Positions 9,730 to 19,142 are shown, counted from the stretch's first letter. The stretch is DNA of 64,000 nt from Bog-473 sp963807675 (GCA_963807675.1 CAWECP010000002.1:1-64000); one strand, 5' to 3'. Made by a program: numbers and translations. The notes: generated from the letters alone by a model not told the origin.

Positions 9730-11331
9730 TCACGGGCTGAACGTGTTCCAGACGAGCGCTGACACAGCGTTGACGGTGTCGATGCCGTACTGCTCCGACA
9801 CGTTTCCGTTTGTGAGCACAGCGATCAGGTAGTCACGGCCGGCACCGTTGACCCAGCCGGTGGTGTTGATCTGCCACCCGTCGATGACGGCGAAGCCGTT
9901 TTTCAGCGCAACAGTGACGCCTGGAGGCACACCACCCGTCGCCCCCCAGTCCTGCGAGGGTGTGATGTTTTCCATCAGGCCGAGGAGGTATGCCCGAGAC
10001 TCATCCGTGAGCAGCGGGTTGGGTTCGACCAGGGTCCGGATCATGGCCAGCCGGTCGAGTGCAGTGGTGGTCGTGGTTCCCCACACGCCATCGGTGGCCG
10101 GCACGGTCGAGGTCATACCCGCCTCCCGTTCGAACGCCCCGACGGCGGCGGGCCCGAGTTGCGTCCACAGGGTGTCGGCTGCGCTGTCCAGGCTCTCCTC
10201 GATCATCGGGACCGCCAGGCTCTGCTCCCCGGGCGTGAGCGGGCGTCCGGCGGCCTGGGCCTGCGCCAGCAGGGTGGCCAGGATGTCGACCTTGAGCGTG
10301 CTCGCCGTGTTCTCGACCAATCCCGGACGGAATTGGTAGATTTGACCCGTCGTGAGGTCCTCCACGGCCACGGTCACGTTGTCGTCCCGTCCGGCGACAT
10401 AGGCGGCGATCGCCGGAATCATCCGTGCCCCCGGACTGATGCCGTAGGCGATCCAGTATCCGCCTGATCGACCGGCGATACCGACGGCGGGGGCTTGCTG
10501 CGCCGTGCCCGCGTCGGATCCTTCGAACGGGGCGTCCCCGAAAGTGAAGACCCCACCATTTGCGGCGACCAGCCAATAGCCAACCCCGTCGGAGGACGCG
10601 GCCATGCCGACCACCGGATCGTTGAGCGGCGTGGCGCCCATCGAGCCCTCGAACGAGGCGTTCCCGAAGGCGAAGATCCCGCCGTCCGACGCTGTCATCC
10701 AGTAACCATTGCCCGTGGGGGTGGCGGCCATCCCGACGATCGGTTGATTGAGTGGGCGGCCGCCCATGGAGCCGGCGAACACAGCGTCGCCATAGGCGAA
10801 CACGCCGCCGTCGGAGGCGACCAGCCAGTAGCCACCACCGTCAGGGGCGCCAGCCATCCCCACCACCGGTGCGTTCAGGTCGAGCCCGCCTGCGGATCCC
10901 TCGAAGACCGCGTCACCGTAGGCAAACACGCCGCCGTCGGACGCGACCAGCCAGTAGCCACCACGGTCAGGCGTGGCAGCCATCCCCACCACCGGTGCGT
11001 TCAGGTGAATCCCGCCTGCGGATCCCTCGAAGGCCGCGTCGCCGTAGGCGAACACGCCGCCGTCAGCGGCCACCACCCAGTACCCGAGGCCGTCCGGGGT
11101 GGCCGCTGCCCCCACGACAGGAGCGTCCAGACCGTTGAGCGTCGTCCCACCTACCGCTACCGCTGCACCGAACGCCGTCACGGCATCCGGGCCTGGGGTG
11201 CCAGATTCGACGTGACCTGCCAGCACATCCGCCGCCGCCGCCCTACCGCTCGTCGTCGCCACACCGCAACCGACCACCAGGACGAGCACAAGGGTCGCCA
11301 GGACCGCCCGACGACAGCGCAAGCACTTCAC
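9730..11331 (-). CDS. lipoprotein with six GYW...DGGVF repeats and a class A beta-lactamase-like serine hydrolase domain
   Basis: The protein has 533 residues from a GTG start. Residues 1-22 form a lipoprotein signal ending in the lipobox LVVGC (Cys22), so it should be anchored outside the membrane. Residues about 65-297 hold five full repeats and one partial, with an exact 42-residue period; the PxVG of each unit begins at 71, 113, 155, 197, 239 and 281, and each carries GYW...A(S/D)DGGVFAYGDA. Residues about 300-533 resemble a beta-lactamase/transpeptidase-like hydrolase: Ser344-Thr-Leu-Lys347 fits SxxK, and KNG at 477-479 sits where KTG is expected. A standard SDN motif is not evident (SLDSAAD near 380-386), so real beta-lactamase activity is doubtful. 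The repeats may form a propeller-like binding domain; that is inference. Confidence 0.75.
   Translation of the reverse strand: MKCLRCRRAVLATLVLVLVVGCGVATTSGRAAAADVLAGHVESGTPGPDAVTAFGAAVAVGGTTLNGLDAPVVGAAATPDGLGYWVVAADGGVFAYGDAAFEGSAGGIHLNAPVVGMAATPDRGGYWLVASDGGVFAYGDAVFEGSAGGLDLNAPVVGMAGAPDGGGYWLVASDGGVFAYGDAVFAGSMGGRPLNQPIVGMAATPTGNGYWMTASDGGIFAFGNASFEGSMGATPLNDPVVGMAASSDGVGYWLVAANGGVFTFGDAPFEGSDAGTAQQAPAVGIAGRSGGYWIAYGISPGARMIPAIAAYVAGRDDNVTVAVEDLTTGQIYQFRPGLVENTASTLKVDILATLLAQAQAAGRPLTPGEQSLAVPMIEESLDSAADTLWTQLGPAAVGAFEREAGMTSTVPATDGVWGTTTTTALDRLAMIRTLVEPNPLLTDESRAYLLGLMENITPSQDWGATGGVPPGVTVALKNGFAVIDGWQINTTGWVNGAGRDYLIAVLTNGNVSEQYGIDTVNAVSALVWNTFSP
10441..11139 (-). repeat. 126-bp coding tandem repeats
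   Basis: Five complete units and one partial unit of exactly 126 bp inside the lipoprotein gene, encoding the 42-residue GYW/DGGVF repeat. Units 1-3 are the most alike at DNA level, suggesting recent duplication. Units 4-6 have diverged. Confidence 0.8.
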
Positions 11332-11652
11332 ATCTCAAACCTACCGGCAGGGCGTAGCCACGAGTTTTGTGACTCGCGTTCCGGGCGTTCCGAGGTTTAC
11401 CAAGAGCGGACCTGAGGAGTCCGGACGTCCGGAACGGAACCTGACCGGCGGATCCGGCGTCGGCACAACAGTCGGGGGAGATAGAGCCCTCTACCAAGCG
11501 CGCGTCGTCAGGACCCGGGATGCACTGGTCAACGCAGGGGTCACATGTCTTGGGAGCGAGCCATCGCACGTGGTACGGAACGAGACTTCACGAGCTTGGT
11601 TCCGTGTCCGGAGAAGAACGAAGAGATCTTGGACCGTCGGTCGTTGTCTGGT
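11332..11652. other. intergenic, no gene seen
   Basis: These 321 bases lie upstream of the leftward lipoprotein gene and downstream of the next leftward gene. Nothing beyond short unsupported open frames is visible. It should hold the lipoprotein promoter, but no clear -35/-10 pair stands out. Confidence 0.3.
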
Positions 11653-12763
11653 TTAGCTGCCCGAGCCTCGCAGATACCCGCAATAGGCCCCTACCACACG
11701 TGGGGCCGCGTTGCCTCCGTGCCCCTTGGCCGGATCGATGGCTGCCACCTGGCAGAGCTCGGGATAGGTAATGGTGTTGAACGTACCGACCGGGGCCAAA
11801 TAACTGTCGGGATCACCCTTCGTCGTTGACGTCGTCAACTTGTCGCCTGGTATGGCTGAAGTCTCAACTTCAGTGATGTGGACCGTAAAGGCAACCAGTG
11901 CGGCACCACCGGGCAGTGCGTACGCGGTGAGGTCACTTGGCGTGTATGCCGTGGCTGAGAAGGCAGCAGCGTCCCCTGCTGACTTCGCCCGAGCGATGTC
12001 GGCCTGTAGATCGTCAAGGGCCCAGCACTTGCTTCCGACGTTGAAATCGGCCTTGGAGAACCCGTCGATGTAGGTGCCATTCACTGCATACGTATTGAGT
12101 GCGGCGGCGACGTCGCTCTGCACGACTCCCAACGAGAGCTCGAGGCTCCCCTGCTTGACGGGAGCTGCGAAACCGCCTGGCGCTGACGAGAACGCGGTCA
12201 CTACCCCCCGCGTGATATCGGGCTCGAGCGCCAGGCGCCAAGGCGCCGCGGCTGAGTCCTTCTCGAAGACTTGGAGTACCTCTGTGCTCGCGCAGGTCCG
12301 ATCCGCCTTCCGTGTGTCTGCGGCGTCGCGGTATTTGACGATGACGGCGAACTGGGCCGGGTAGCGATCTTGGTAAGGAACCGCAGAAACGACGGGCTCT
12401 ATGGTCAGCGGATAGAACGTGGAACCGGTCAGCGATGGGTACCCGGCGTCGCCGTCGATGGTGAACACGGTGTTGTCGATCTGGGCTGCACTTCCCTGTT
12501 CATCCTGGTTCTCATCGGCCTGGCTGAGCACACGATCGGCCCGATTGTTCGCCGCGCTCGAAGCCGGCCACGAACTTCGACACGACTCCCGGCGTAATCG
12601 ACTGACCCCGCAGGGCGGCAGTGGTCGCTCCTACCTGGGATGTGGCCGCGAGAAACGCGATGAGCACGCCCATGACGATCACTCCGCCAAGGAGCGCGAC
12701 CTTCGGGCGCACGGCTCCGACGGGCCGTCGACCTGTCGACGATGGCCATGCACGAGGGATCAT
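11653..12763 (-). CDS. secreted or membrane-anchored hypothetical protein, one frame change
   Basis: The N-terminal frame starts at ATG 12763 and has a basic stretch followed by a transmembrane segment (VALLGGVIVMGVLIAFLAA). It must be joined near 12550 to the frame that continues to 11653: one frame ends FVAGFERG and the other reads NNRADRVLSQADENQDEQ. The joined protein has about 370 residues, with one membrane anchor and an extracellular beta-rich domain. That domain has paired Cys residues (CASTEV, KCWALDD, LCQVA, YCGYL) that could form disulfides. No family is recognised. It lies 320 bases upstream of the repeat lipoprotein, same strand. Confidence 0.5.
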
Positions 12764-13193
12764 GGGTTCACTGCCACATCGGGGACGTCACTGTTCCCCC
12801 CGCATTTTCGCCGACCGCATGCGTGACACGGTACTGGACACCTTTCTAGGGGTTCGGGCGGGTAATCGAGGAAGCGCGTTGCCGACCGCGATCGCATCAA
12901 TGGAGACGATGCGCGAGCAGAGCAGTGTGGCGGGGTACTCCGAGCGCGCCCCGGCCGAGCAAAAACGCAGGCATCGAAGATGGTGTCCGGACGGACCGGG
13001 TCGTCTCCACCGAAGGGCGTGAGTGACCCAGCCACACTGAGGACCGAGGGAAGCTTCGCCCAGAGGGCGGCGCCACCAAATGCCGCCGCTGCATTGTGAA
13101 GGCCAAGGGTTCGTCCGGAGTGCAACGGGTTCCCGCCGCCCGAGACAGCGATGCTCACGGATGGCGAGACCGATGAACCCACCGGTCACCCGC
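12764..13193. other. intergenic, no supportable gene
   Basis: About 430 bases between two leftward genes. Open frames exist on the minus strand but look Arg/Ser/Pro-rich and lack a ribosome binding site. I see nothing convincing in it. Confidence 0.25.
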
Positions 13194-15779
13194 TCAGAAC
13201 GCACCGATCGTCGACTCGGGCATACCGTGCGCGGCCAGGAGCCAGCGGGCGGCCTCGGCGTCGAGTGGCCGACCCAGGTGGTAGCCCTGGGCGAGCACGC
13301 AGCCCAGGCCACGCAGGCTCTCCTCCTGTTCCGCGGTCTCGACGCCTTCGGCGATCGTCCCGTACCCAAGTGTCCGTGCCAGCTGGAGCAGTGCCGCCGC
13401 CATGCTCCGTGTGTCGTCCCCGGTTCCCAAAGTCATGACGAACGATCTGTCGATTTTGACGATGTCGATCGGCAAGCGGTCGAGGTGTAAGAACGTCGAG
13501 TAGCCGGTGCCGAAGTCATCGAGGGCGATGCGAACGCCAAGTTTCCGCAGCGCCGCCAGATTGCGCAGCGTGTTCTCATTGTCGGTGATCACCTCGGATT
13601 CGGTGATCTCGAGGACGAGCGACCGCGGATCGAAGCGACAATCGTCGAGCTGCGCCGCGATTCTGTCGGAAAGGCCCGCATCCGCCAGCTGGCCCGCGGA
13701 GAGGTTGACGCCGATCTCCAGGTCGGGGCCGCACAAGCCGGCCTCCTGCCACCACCGAACCTGTTGGCACGCCGTGCGCATGATGAACGAGTCGATTTCG
13801 CCGATGAGGCCGATCTCCTGGGCGAAGGGCACGAAGTCCCCCGGATTGACGAGCCCCCGCTCCGGGTGGGGCCACCGCACCAGCACTTCGAACCCGGCCA
13901 GCCCGTAGGTCTGGAGATTCATCATGGGCTGGTAGTGCGCGATCAGGTCTCCGTTGAAGATCGCCGCCTTCAGCTCCTCCTCCAACTCCACCCGGGCCAG
14001 CACCAACGCGTGCATTTCGTCGCGGTAGACCTCGAAGCGGTCCTTGCCCAGCTTCTTCGCCTGATACATCGCGATGTCGGCGTTGCGCAGCAGCTGCTCA
14101 CTGGTGATGCCTTCCTTGTCGAAGGCGATGCCGATGCTGCTGGCCGCTCTGACCGACTTGGTCCCCAGGCGGACCGGCTGCCGCAGGCATTCGAGAATGC
14201 ACTCCGCCAGCTCCGTCACCGTTTCCTGCGACGACACGTCTTCGATGAGAATCGCAAACTCGTCTCCACCCAGGCGAGCCGCCGTGTCCGCCGCTCGCAG
14301 CATATCGACGAGGGACTTCGCCACCCTCCGCAGAAGCTGGTCCCCCTCGCCGTGGCCGAGGGTGTCGTTGACCGTCTTGAAGTCGTCGAGGTCGATGAAG
14401 AGCACGGCCAGGTGGGAGTCGAAGCGCACGCTACGGGCCAGCGCGTGATCGAGGCGGTCCTGAAACAGCGTCTTGTTGGCCAGCCGGGTCAGGGAGTCGT
14501 GGAAGGCCCAGTAGTGGAGCTCGTCTTCCAGGAGCTTGCGGTCGGTGACGTCCCGGAAGCTGAAGACGCGCCCCACGACCTCGCCGCCGACGCGTTGGGG
14601 CCTCGAGTACCGCTCGACCAGGCGGCCGTCGTTGAACTCGATGAGGTCGAAGCTCTCGCTCTCGGGTTCCAGGTCCAGCTCTTCCAGTCTGATCCGGAAG
14701 GTGTCGGGGTCGCTCAGCTGGTCGAGGGCGAAGGCGAGGGTGGCGACGTCGTCGTTCTTGGCGAGGGCATCGTCCGGCAGTCCCCAGATTTCGGCGAAGC
14801 GCCGGTTGAAATCGGTGATCTTGCGCGTGGTGTCGACCACCAGGATCCCGTCGGCCGTGGAGTCCAAGGTGGCGGTCAGGCGTGAGAGCGCCTCGCTCAG
14901 GTCACGCTCCGCCGACATCTGCGCGGTGGCGTCCTGGGCCGAGATGACGAGGCCCTCCACGGTCGGGTCGTCCAACAGGTTCACGATGCTCAGCTCGAAG
15001 GGCACGACGCCGGCGCGGTCGTGACGGAGGAGGTGGATCCGGGCCGTCACCGGATGGGCCGACGTGGCCCCGCCACGGGCCGCCTCCAGGGCGGCGCCGA
15101 ACTCCTTGCGGTCGCGCGCGGCGACGATGCGGGACAGAGGTTGTCCTTCCAGCTGTTCGGTGTCGTGGCCCAGAAGCCGGGTGATGACGCCCGAGACCGA
15201 CTCGACGATGCCGTCGGCTGACACCAGCATGATGATGGATCCCGCGTTGTGCACGAGCGAACGGAATTGAGCCTCGTGCCCGCTGGCCAACTCGAACTTG
15301 CGACGCTCGGTCAGGTCGCGCAGGCAGAGCAGGATGACCTCCTGGCCCAACCACTCCATGGGGCTGCCGATCATTTCGATGAGGCGCCAGCCCGAGGCCG
15401 CGTTGATCCGGATTTCGATCGGCGCGCCGACGTCCTTACCCTGAACCGTGTCGAGCGAGAGCAGCGCCCATTCGAGGTCGTCCGGGTGGACCAGGTCGAG
15501 ACCCGACTGGCCCTTCCAGTCCTCCAACGAGCGCTCGAGCAGTCGCTCGGCCGAGTGGTTCCCCCACACGAGGTTGCCGGCTCCGTCGATGATGACCACG
15601 GCGTCGGGCAGGTGCAAGAAGGCGTCGGCCATGGCACCGAGCTCGTCCGGCGGCGGCGCGGGTGACGGTTCAGGTGGCTGCGCAGCGGCCTTGCGGGTCC
15701 GCTCCTTCGTGCGCCGACGCGCCGGGAGGGCCAGGGGATCCCCGGTCAGACCTGCCTTGTGCCAACCCAGCTCAACCAC
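13194..15779 (-). CDS. PAS-PAS-PAS-GGDEF-EAL c-di-GMP turnover protein
   Basis: About 861 residues. The GTG start at 15779 was chosen because AGAGGGGGAG lies 9-10 bases upstream; the frame is open further up. Three PAS domains occupy roughly the first 420 residues, then a GGDEF domain with intact GGDEF and an RAAD inhibitory I-site exactly five residues before it. The EAL domain follows, with EVLVRW in place of EALVRW, NLSAG, EITES, ALDDFGTGYS and AEGVET, all consistent with phosphodiesterase catalysis. No membrane segment is seen, so it should be a cytoplasmic sensor making and/or breaking c-di-GMP. A close paralogue lies at 20028-22584. The PAS ligand is unknown. Confidence 0.9.
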   Translation of the reverse strand: MVELGWHKAGLTGDPLALPARRRTKERTRKAAAQPPEPSPAPPPDELGAMADAFLHLPDAVVIIDGAGNLVWGNHSAERLLERSLEDWKGQSGLDLVHPDDLEWALLSLDTVQGKDVGAPIEIRINAASGWRLIEMIGSPMEWLGQEVILLCLRDLTERRKFELASGHEAQFRSLVHNAGSIIMLVSADGIVESVSGVITRLLGHDTEQLEGQPLSRIVAARDRKEFGAALEAARGGATSAHPVTARIHLLRHDRAGVVPFELSIVNLLDDPTVEGLVISAQDATAQMSAERDLSEALSRLTATLDSTADGILVVDTTRKITDFNRRFAEIWGLPDDALAKNDDVATLAFALDQLSDPDTFRIRLEELDLEPESESFDLIEFNDGRLVERYSRPQRVGGEVVGRVFSFRDVTDRKLLEDELHYWAFHDSLTRLANKTLFQDRLDHALARSVRFDSHLAVLFIDLDDFKTVNDTLGHGEGDQLLRRVAKSLVDMLRAADTAARLGGDEFAILIEDVSSQETVTELAECILECLRQPVRLGTKSVRAASSIGIAFDKEGITSEQLLRNADIAMYQAKKLGKDRFEVYRDEMHALVLARVELEEELKAAIFNGDLIAHYQPMMNLQTYGLAGFEVLVRWPHPERGLVNPGDFVPFAQEIGLIGEIDSFIMRTACQQVRWWQEAGLCGPDLEIGVNLSAGQLADAGLSDRIAAQLDDCRFDPRSLVLEITESEVITDNENTLRNLAALRKLGVRIALDDFGTGYSTFLHLDRLPIDIVKIDRSFVMTLGTGDDTRSMAAALLQLARTLGYGTIAEGVETAEQEESLRGLGCVLAQGYHLGRPLDAEAARWLLAAHGMPESTIGAF

Positions 15780-15969
15780 CCTGGCGAGCTCCCCCTCTAC
15801 ACCGCACCGTGATTGTAATTCGGCTGGTTGACCTTCCCACACGGTTGCTTTCGGGTTGCAGGCCGGCCCGTACGCAGGTGCGCCTACGTATCCGGCGTGT
15901 GGGCGACGGATTTCGTCGCGGGCACGGCGGCGTCAGGGGCGGACCAGGACGATGCGAACCGAGGACGAC

Positions 15970-15984
15970 GGGGGGGGGGGGGGG
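15970..15984. repeat. run of 15 G (poly-C on the minus strand)
   Basis: Fifteen consecutive G bases in the 200-base gap between the MFS gene (ends 16044) and the GGDEF-EAL gene, about 190 bases upstream of the start chosen for the latter. Homopolymers this long are rare in ordinary high-GC intergenic DNA. Its exact length cannot be trusted in raw reads. Confidence 0.8.
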
Positions 15985-16043
15985 ACTTGGCCGCCACATC
16001 GGGCACCGGGATGAGCCGGCCCGAGGGAGCCAGGCGGGTGCCC

Positions 16044-17579
16044 CTACAGGACCAGGTGCTCGAGCGTCTCGGGGTTCTGCATGTTCTCGGCGATGTGGCG
16101 GGACTGCTCCTCGGAAGACTCGTTCGTCCGCAGCAGAAGCGGGGAGAGGACGAGGGCGAGGGCAACGCACCCGGCGGCGATCAGCAGCGCCAGCTGGTAG
16201 CCGCTGGTGAGCGCGCTCATGAGGTCGTGGCCGGCGGCCAGCAGCGACTTGGAGCGGTTGGCGGCGATGGTGCTCAGGGCGGCCAGGCCGACGGCGCCGG
16301 CCAGCTGCTGGGAGACGTTCACGACGCCCGAGCCCAGGCCGGCGTCGGCGTTGGGAATTTCGGACATCCCGATCTGCAACAGCGGCATGAACGACGCACC
16401 GGCCCCGAGGCCGAGCATCAGGAAGGCGATGAAGATCTTCGGGAAGTAGGCGGCGTGGGGGCCGGCCGAGGCGAACAACAGGAGGCCTCCGACGGCCAGG
16501 ACCATGGCCGGGTACATCACCCGCTTGGCGCCGAAGCGGTTGAGGAGCCGGGCCGTGATGCCGGCCGACATCGCCGCCATGGCGACGGCCTGGGGCAGGA
16601 AGGCCAACCCGGTCTTGACCGGGCTGTAGCCGAGCACGTGCTCGAAGTAGAGGGCGCCGATGAAGAAGGTCGAGAACATGCCGATGATGATCAGGCCGCG
16701 GATCACGCTCGAGCCGGTCAGCGTGCGCAGCCGGAGGATGCGCAGCGGCATGATCGGGTCGGCCAGGCGGGACTCGAGCAGGAGGAAGCCGACGAAGAGC
16801 GCGATGGCGATGCCGGCCAAGACGAAGGTATGGGCGGAGACCCACCCGTCGGTGGAGGCCGTGACGATGGCGTAGATCAGCAACATGACGGACACGGTGA
16901 TCAGCACCGACCCGACCCAGTCGACGCCCTGTTTGATGCCGAAGCCGACGTTCTCCACCAACAAGACGGAGCCGAGGACCAACGTGGCGATGCCGATAGG
17001 CACATTCACGAAGAAGATCCAGTGCCAGCTCAGGGCCTGGGTGAGGACGCCGCCGGCCAGCAGCCCGATGGAGCCGCCGCCGACGGCCACGAACACGTAG
17101 GCGCTCATGGCCTTGGCCCGCTCGTAGGGGCTCTGGAACTCGGTCACGATGATGGCCACGATCACCGACGACGACAGCGCCCCGCCGATGCCCTGGACGA
17201 AGCGGGACGCCACCAACATGGCCTGGCTGTCGGCCGAGCCGCAGGCGATCGAGGCGAGCGTGAACAGGGTCACGCCGGCCAGGAACACCTTCTTGCGGCC
17301 GATGAGGTCGCCCAGGCGCCCCGCCATGAGGAGGAAGCTGCCGAAGGAGATGAGGTAGGCGTCGACCACCCAGGTCAGGCCGGACTGGCTGAAGTGCAGG
17401 CTGCGCTGGACGGCCGGGAGCGCCACGTTGACGATGGAGCCGTCGAGCGCGTTCATGAACATGGCCAGGCAGACGACGACCAGGGCGATCCAGCGCCGGC
17501 GGTTGGCGTGGGGGCTCAGCGCCTCCGGCTGGGGCGCTGACGGCAGGGGCGGCACGGTCCTCTGTGCAGGGATAGTCAT
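16044..17579 (-). CDS. MFS drug exporter, DHA2 (EmrB/QacA) type
   Basis: A 511-residue protein with about 14 hydrophobic segments. The start region reads WIALVVVCLAMFMNALDGSI, the TM1 motif of DHA2 antiporters, followed by WVVDAYLISFGSFLLMAGRLGDLIGRKK (shown here as the motif A region; key residues GRLGDLIGRKK). It should exchange protons for amphipathic drugs at the cytoplasmic membrane. It is divergent from a MarR regulator 95 bases away, and the inverted repeat at 17570-17595 covers its start codon, so repression by that MarR protein is likely. The substrate cannot be read from sequence. Confidence 0.9.
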   Translation of the reverse strand: MTIPAQRTVPPLPSAPQPEALSPHANRRRWIALVVVCLAMFMNALDGSIVNVALPAVQRSLHFSQSGLTWVVDAYLISFGSFLLMAGRLGDLIGRKKVFLAGVTLFTLASIACGSADSQAMLVASRFVQGIGGALSSSVIVAIIVTEFQSPYERAKAMSAYVFVAVGGGSIGLLAGGVLTQALSWHWIFFVNVPIGIATLVLGSVLLVENVGFGIKQGVDWVGSVLITVSVMLLIYAIVTASTDGWVSAHTFVLAGIAIALFVGFLLLESRLADPIMPLRILRLRTLTGSSVIRGLIIIGMFSTFFIGALYFEHVLGYSPVKTGLAFLPQAVAMAAMSAGITARLLNRFGAKRVMYPAMVLAVGGLLLFASAGPHAAYFPKIFIAFLMLGLGAGASFMPLLQIGMSEIPNADAGLGSGVVNVSQQLAGAVGLAALSTIAANRSKSLLAAGHDLMSALTSGYQLALLIAAGCVALALVLSPLLLRTNESSEEQSRHIAENMQNPETLEHLVL

Positions 17580-17595
17580 GATTTCGGGACTATCC
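17570..17595. promoter_or_regulatory. 8-bp inverted repeat between MFS and marR-type gene (candidate MarR operator)
   Basis: GGATAGTC (17570-17577) and GACTATCC (17588-17595) are perfect inverted arms around a 10-base spacer. The left arm runs into the MFS start codon (17577-17579, minus strand). The right arm contains TATCCT (17591-17596), a plausible -10 for rightward transcription. The layout fits a regulator repressing both divergent genes. Confidence 0.55.
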
Positions 17596-17602
17596 TAGAG
17601 GC

Positions 17603-17677
17603 ATGATCGATGGGGCCATCCGGGCGGGCCGGGGGAGTCCGGCGGGCCCGGCGGGTTCGGCGGGGCGGGCCTCGTGA
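17603..17677 (+). CDS. 24-codon leader ORF overlapping the marR-type start
   Basis: ATG at 17603 lies 6 bases after a TATCCT -10-like hexamer, so it could start a leaderless mRNA. Its TGA at 17675-17677 overlaps the GTG of the regulator (GTGA). The peptide is Gly/Ala/Pro-rich with no recognised family. It may be a translational coupling leader, or the true N-terminus of the regulator after an indel. Confidence 0.25.
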   Translation: MIDGAIRAGRGSPAGPAGSAGRAS

Positions 17678-18111
17678 GCGCGGCCCGGGAGGCTTCGGCT
17701 CGCTCGGGGACGGGGACCCTGGTGCTCCTGACCAGGCTGGCCCGGTCCGTGTACCAGCGCAGCTCGGTCGAGCTGGTCGGCATGAACCTGCGCAACATGG
17801 TCGTCCTGGCCTACCTGCGCGACCATCCCGGCACCTCGCAGCAGGCCATGACCGAGGGCCTGCACATGGACTCGAACACGGGCGTGCTGGTCCTGAACGA
17901 CCTCGAGGACCTGGAGTACGCGGAGCGCCGGCGCGACCCGGCGGACCGGCGGCGGCACATCGTGGACATCACGGACGCCGGCCTCGAGGCGCTGGAGCGG
18001 GCGGAGGTGGCGCAGGGGAGTATCGAGGACGAGATGCTGGGTGGGCTCAGCATGGCCGAGCGGGCGGAGTTGCGGCGGTTGCTGGTCAAGGCGCTGCAGG
18101 AGCACACGTGA
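17674..18111 (+). CDS. MarR family transcriptional regulator
   Basis: A 145-residue protein with the winged-helix MarR layout. The helix-turn-helix region is GTSQQAMTEGLHMDSNTGVLVLNDL, with the recognition helix in HMDSNTGVLVLNDL, followed by the wing ERRRDPADRRRHIVDIT. It is divergent from the DHA2 exporter and so is the probable local repressor, released by an exporter substrate. GTG 17674 is the first start giving the full fold; the 24-codon ORF upstream makes the 5' end uncertain. Confidence 0.85.
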   Translation: MSAAREASARSGTGTLVLLTRLARSVYQRSSVELVGMNLRNMVVLAYLRDHPGTSQQAMTEGLHMDSNTGVLVLNDLEDLEYAERRRDPADRRRHIVDITDAGLEALERAEVAQGSIEDEMLGGLSMAERAELRRLLVKALQEHT

Positions 18112-18254
18112 AGCCGTGTCGAACGTCCTCTCGGCCGTCCCCAACGAAATGATCACGATGGCCCGCGCCACCAAGGGGCAGTAGGCGGCTTCGGCGGGGG
18201 TGCTCGTGTCGCGGCGGCCGCTTGGCCCGGCCGTCGCAGCGATGGGCGGGGGAG

Positions 18255-19142
18255 TTAGCGCCTTCTCACGGCGGCGTACTTGGCCACGACCAGCTTCCCG
18301 ATCAGCGTGTAGCCCGGGGTCTTGGCGTGGATGCTCCCCTGGGCGCAGAACCAGGTGAGCGCACACACACTGGCCACCGCCACCGGGATCGTCCCGTAGG
18401 CCTTCGTCTTCACGGTGCGGCTCAGCGACGTGTAGGCGCCGGTGGCCGCGGTCACGTCGACGAACGCGCCCGATGACGAGGCATAGGCCTTGGAGAGGGC
18501 CGGGTTGATGACCAACTTGAAGGCCACCACCGACTCCTTGGCCAGGTTCAGCAGGGCCGGTGCCGGCGGCTGCTTGGGGTAGACGTAGAGGCCGAGGATC
18601 ACGTCCGGGTAGGTCAGCCCGATGATCGGGACCTTGGGGCCGGCGGCCGTGCGCAGGTCCGAGGCCAGCGCCGTCACGTTGGTGGTGATGCTCTTCACGA
18701 CGCCCGCGACGCAGCCGATCACGTTGCTCTGTGTGGCGCACCCGGTGACGTCGTTGCCACCGATCGACACCGTGATCAGCCCGATGTGACCGTGGTGGGC
18801 GGTGATGAACGCCTCGGCCGCCGCGGCCTGGGTCGTGGACGGATAGGTGACGCCGCCGATCGTGTGGGGCAGGACTATGGAGCAGCCAAGGGAGTCGAGG
18901 ATGGAGGTGGTGGTGGCGCCACTGCAGCCGAAGTTGACCAGCTTCAGGTGTGTCTTATCGGCTACGAAGGCGGTGTAGCCGGGCGTCGCGCCGAGCCCAG
19001 GTTGATAGCCCACCGAGTAGGAGTCACCGAGGGAGACGTAGTAGGTGGGCGACGACGGCCGCGAGCCGGCTTGCGCCTCGGTCGGCAGGGCGAGGCTTCC
19101 CACGGTCACGAGCGCGACCAGGGCGAGGATCTTGGTCCGCAT
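18255..19142 (-). CDS. secreted SGNH/GDSL-type esterase or lipase
   Basis: 295 residues with a signal peptide (MRTKILALVALVTVGSLALP, cleavage likely after TEAQA). Block I is SLGDSYSVG (nucleophile Ser), block III is SIGGNDVTG, and the catalytic His is in SIHAKTPGY near the C-terminus. Cys residues FGCSG, LGCSI, TGCAT, IGCVA suggest disulfides, as in actinobacterial secreted SGNH lipases. It should hydrolyse esters outside the cell; the substrate is unknown. Confidence 0.85.
   Translation of the reverse strand: MRTKILALVALVTVGSLALPTEAQAGSRPSSPTYYVSLGDSYSVGYQPGLGATPGYTAFVADKTHLKLVNFGCSGATTTSILDSLGCSIVLPHTIGGVTYPSTTQAAAAEAFITAHHGHIGLITVSIGGNDVTGCATQSNVIGCVAGVVKSITTNVTALASDLRTAAGPKVPIIGLTYPDVILGLYVYPKQPPAPALLNLAKESVVAFKLVINPALSKAYASSSGAFVDVTAATGAYTSLSRTVKTKAYGTIPVAVASVCALTWFCAQGSIHAKTPGYTLIGKLVVAKYAAVRRR

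Noticed and set aside
12760..13182. Minus-strand open frame between the membrane protein and the GGDEF-EAL gene
   Set aside because: Arg/Ser/Pro-rich, without a ribosome binding site or recognisable fold.
15828..17540. Long plus-strand open frame over the MFS gene rich in His, Asp and Gly
   Set aside because: It is an antisense artefact of the MFS gene, with low-complexity composition and no start signals.
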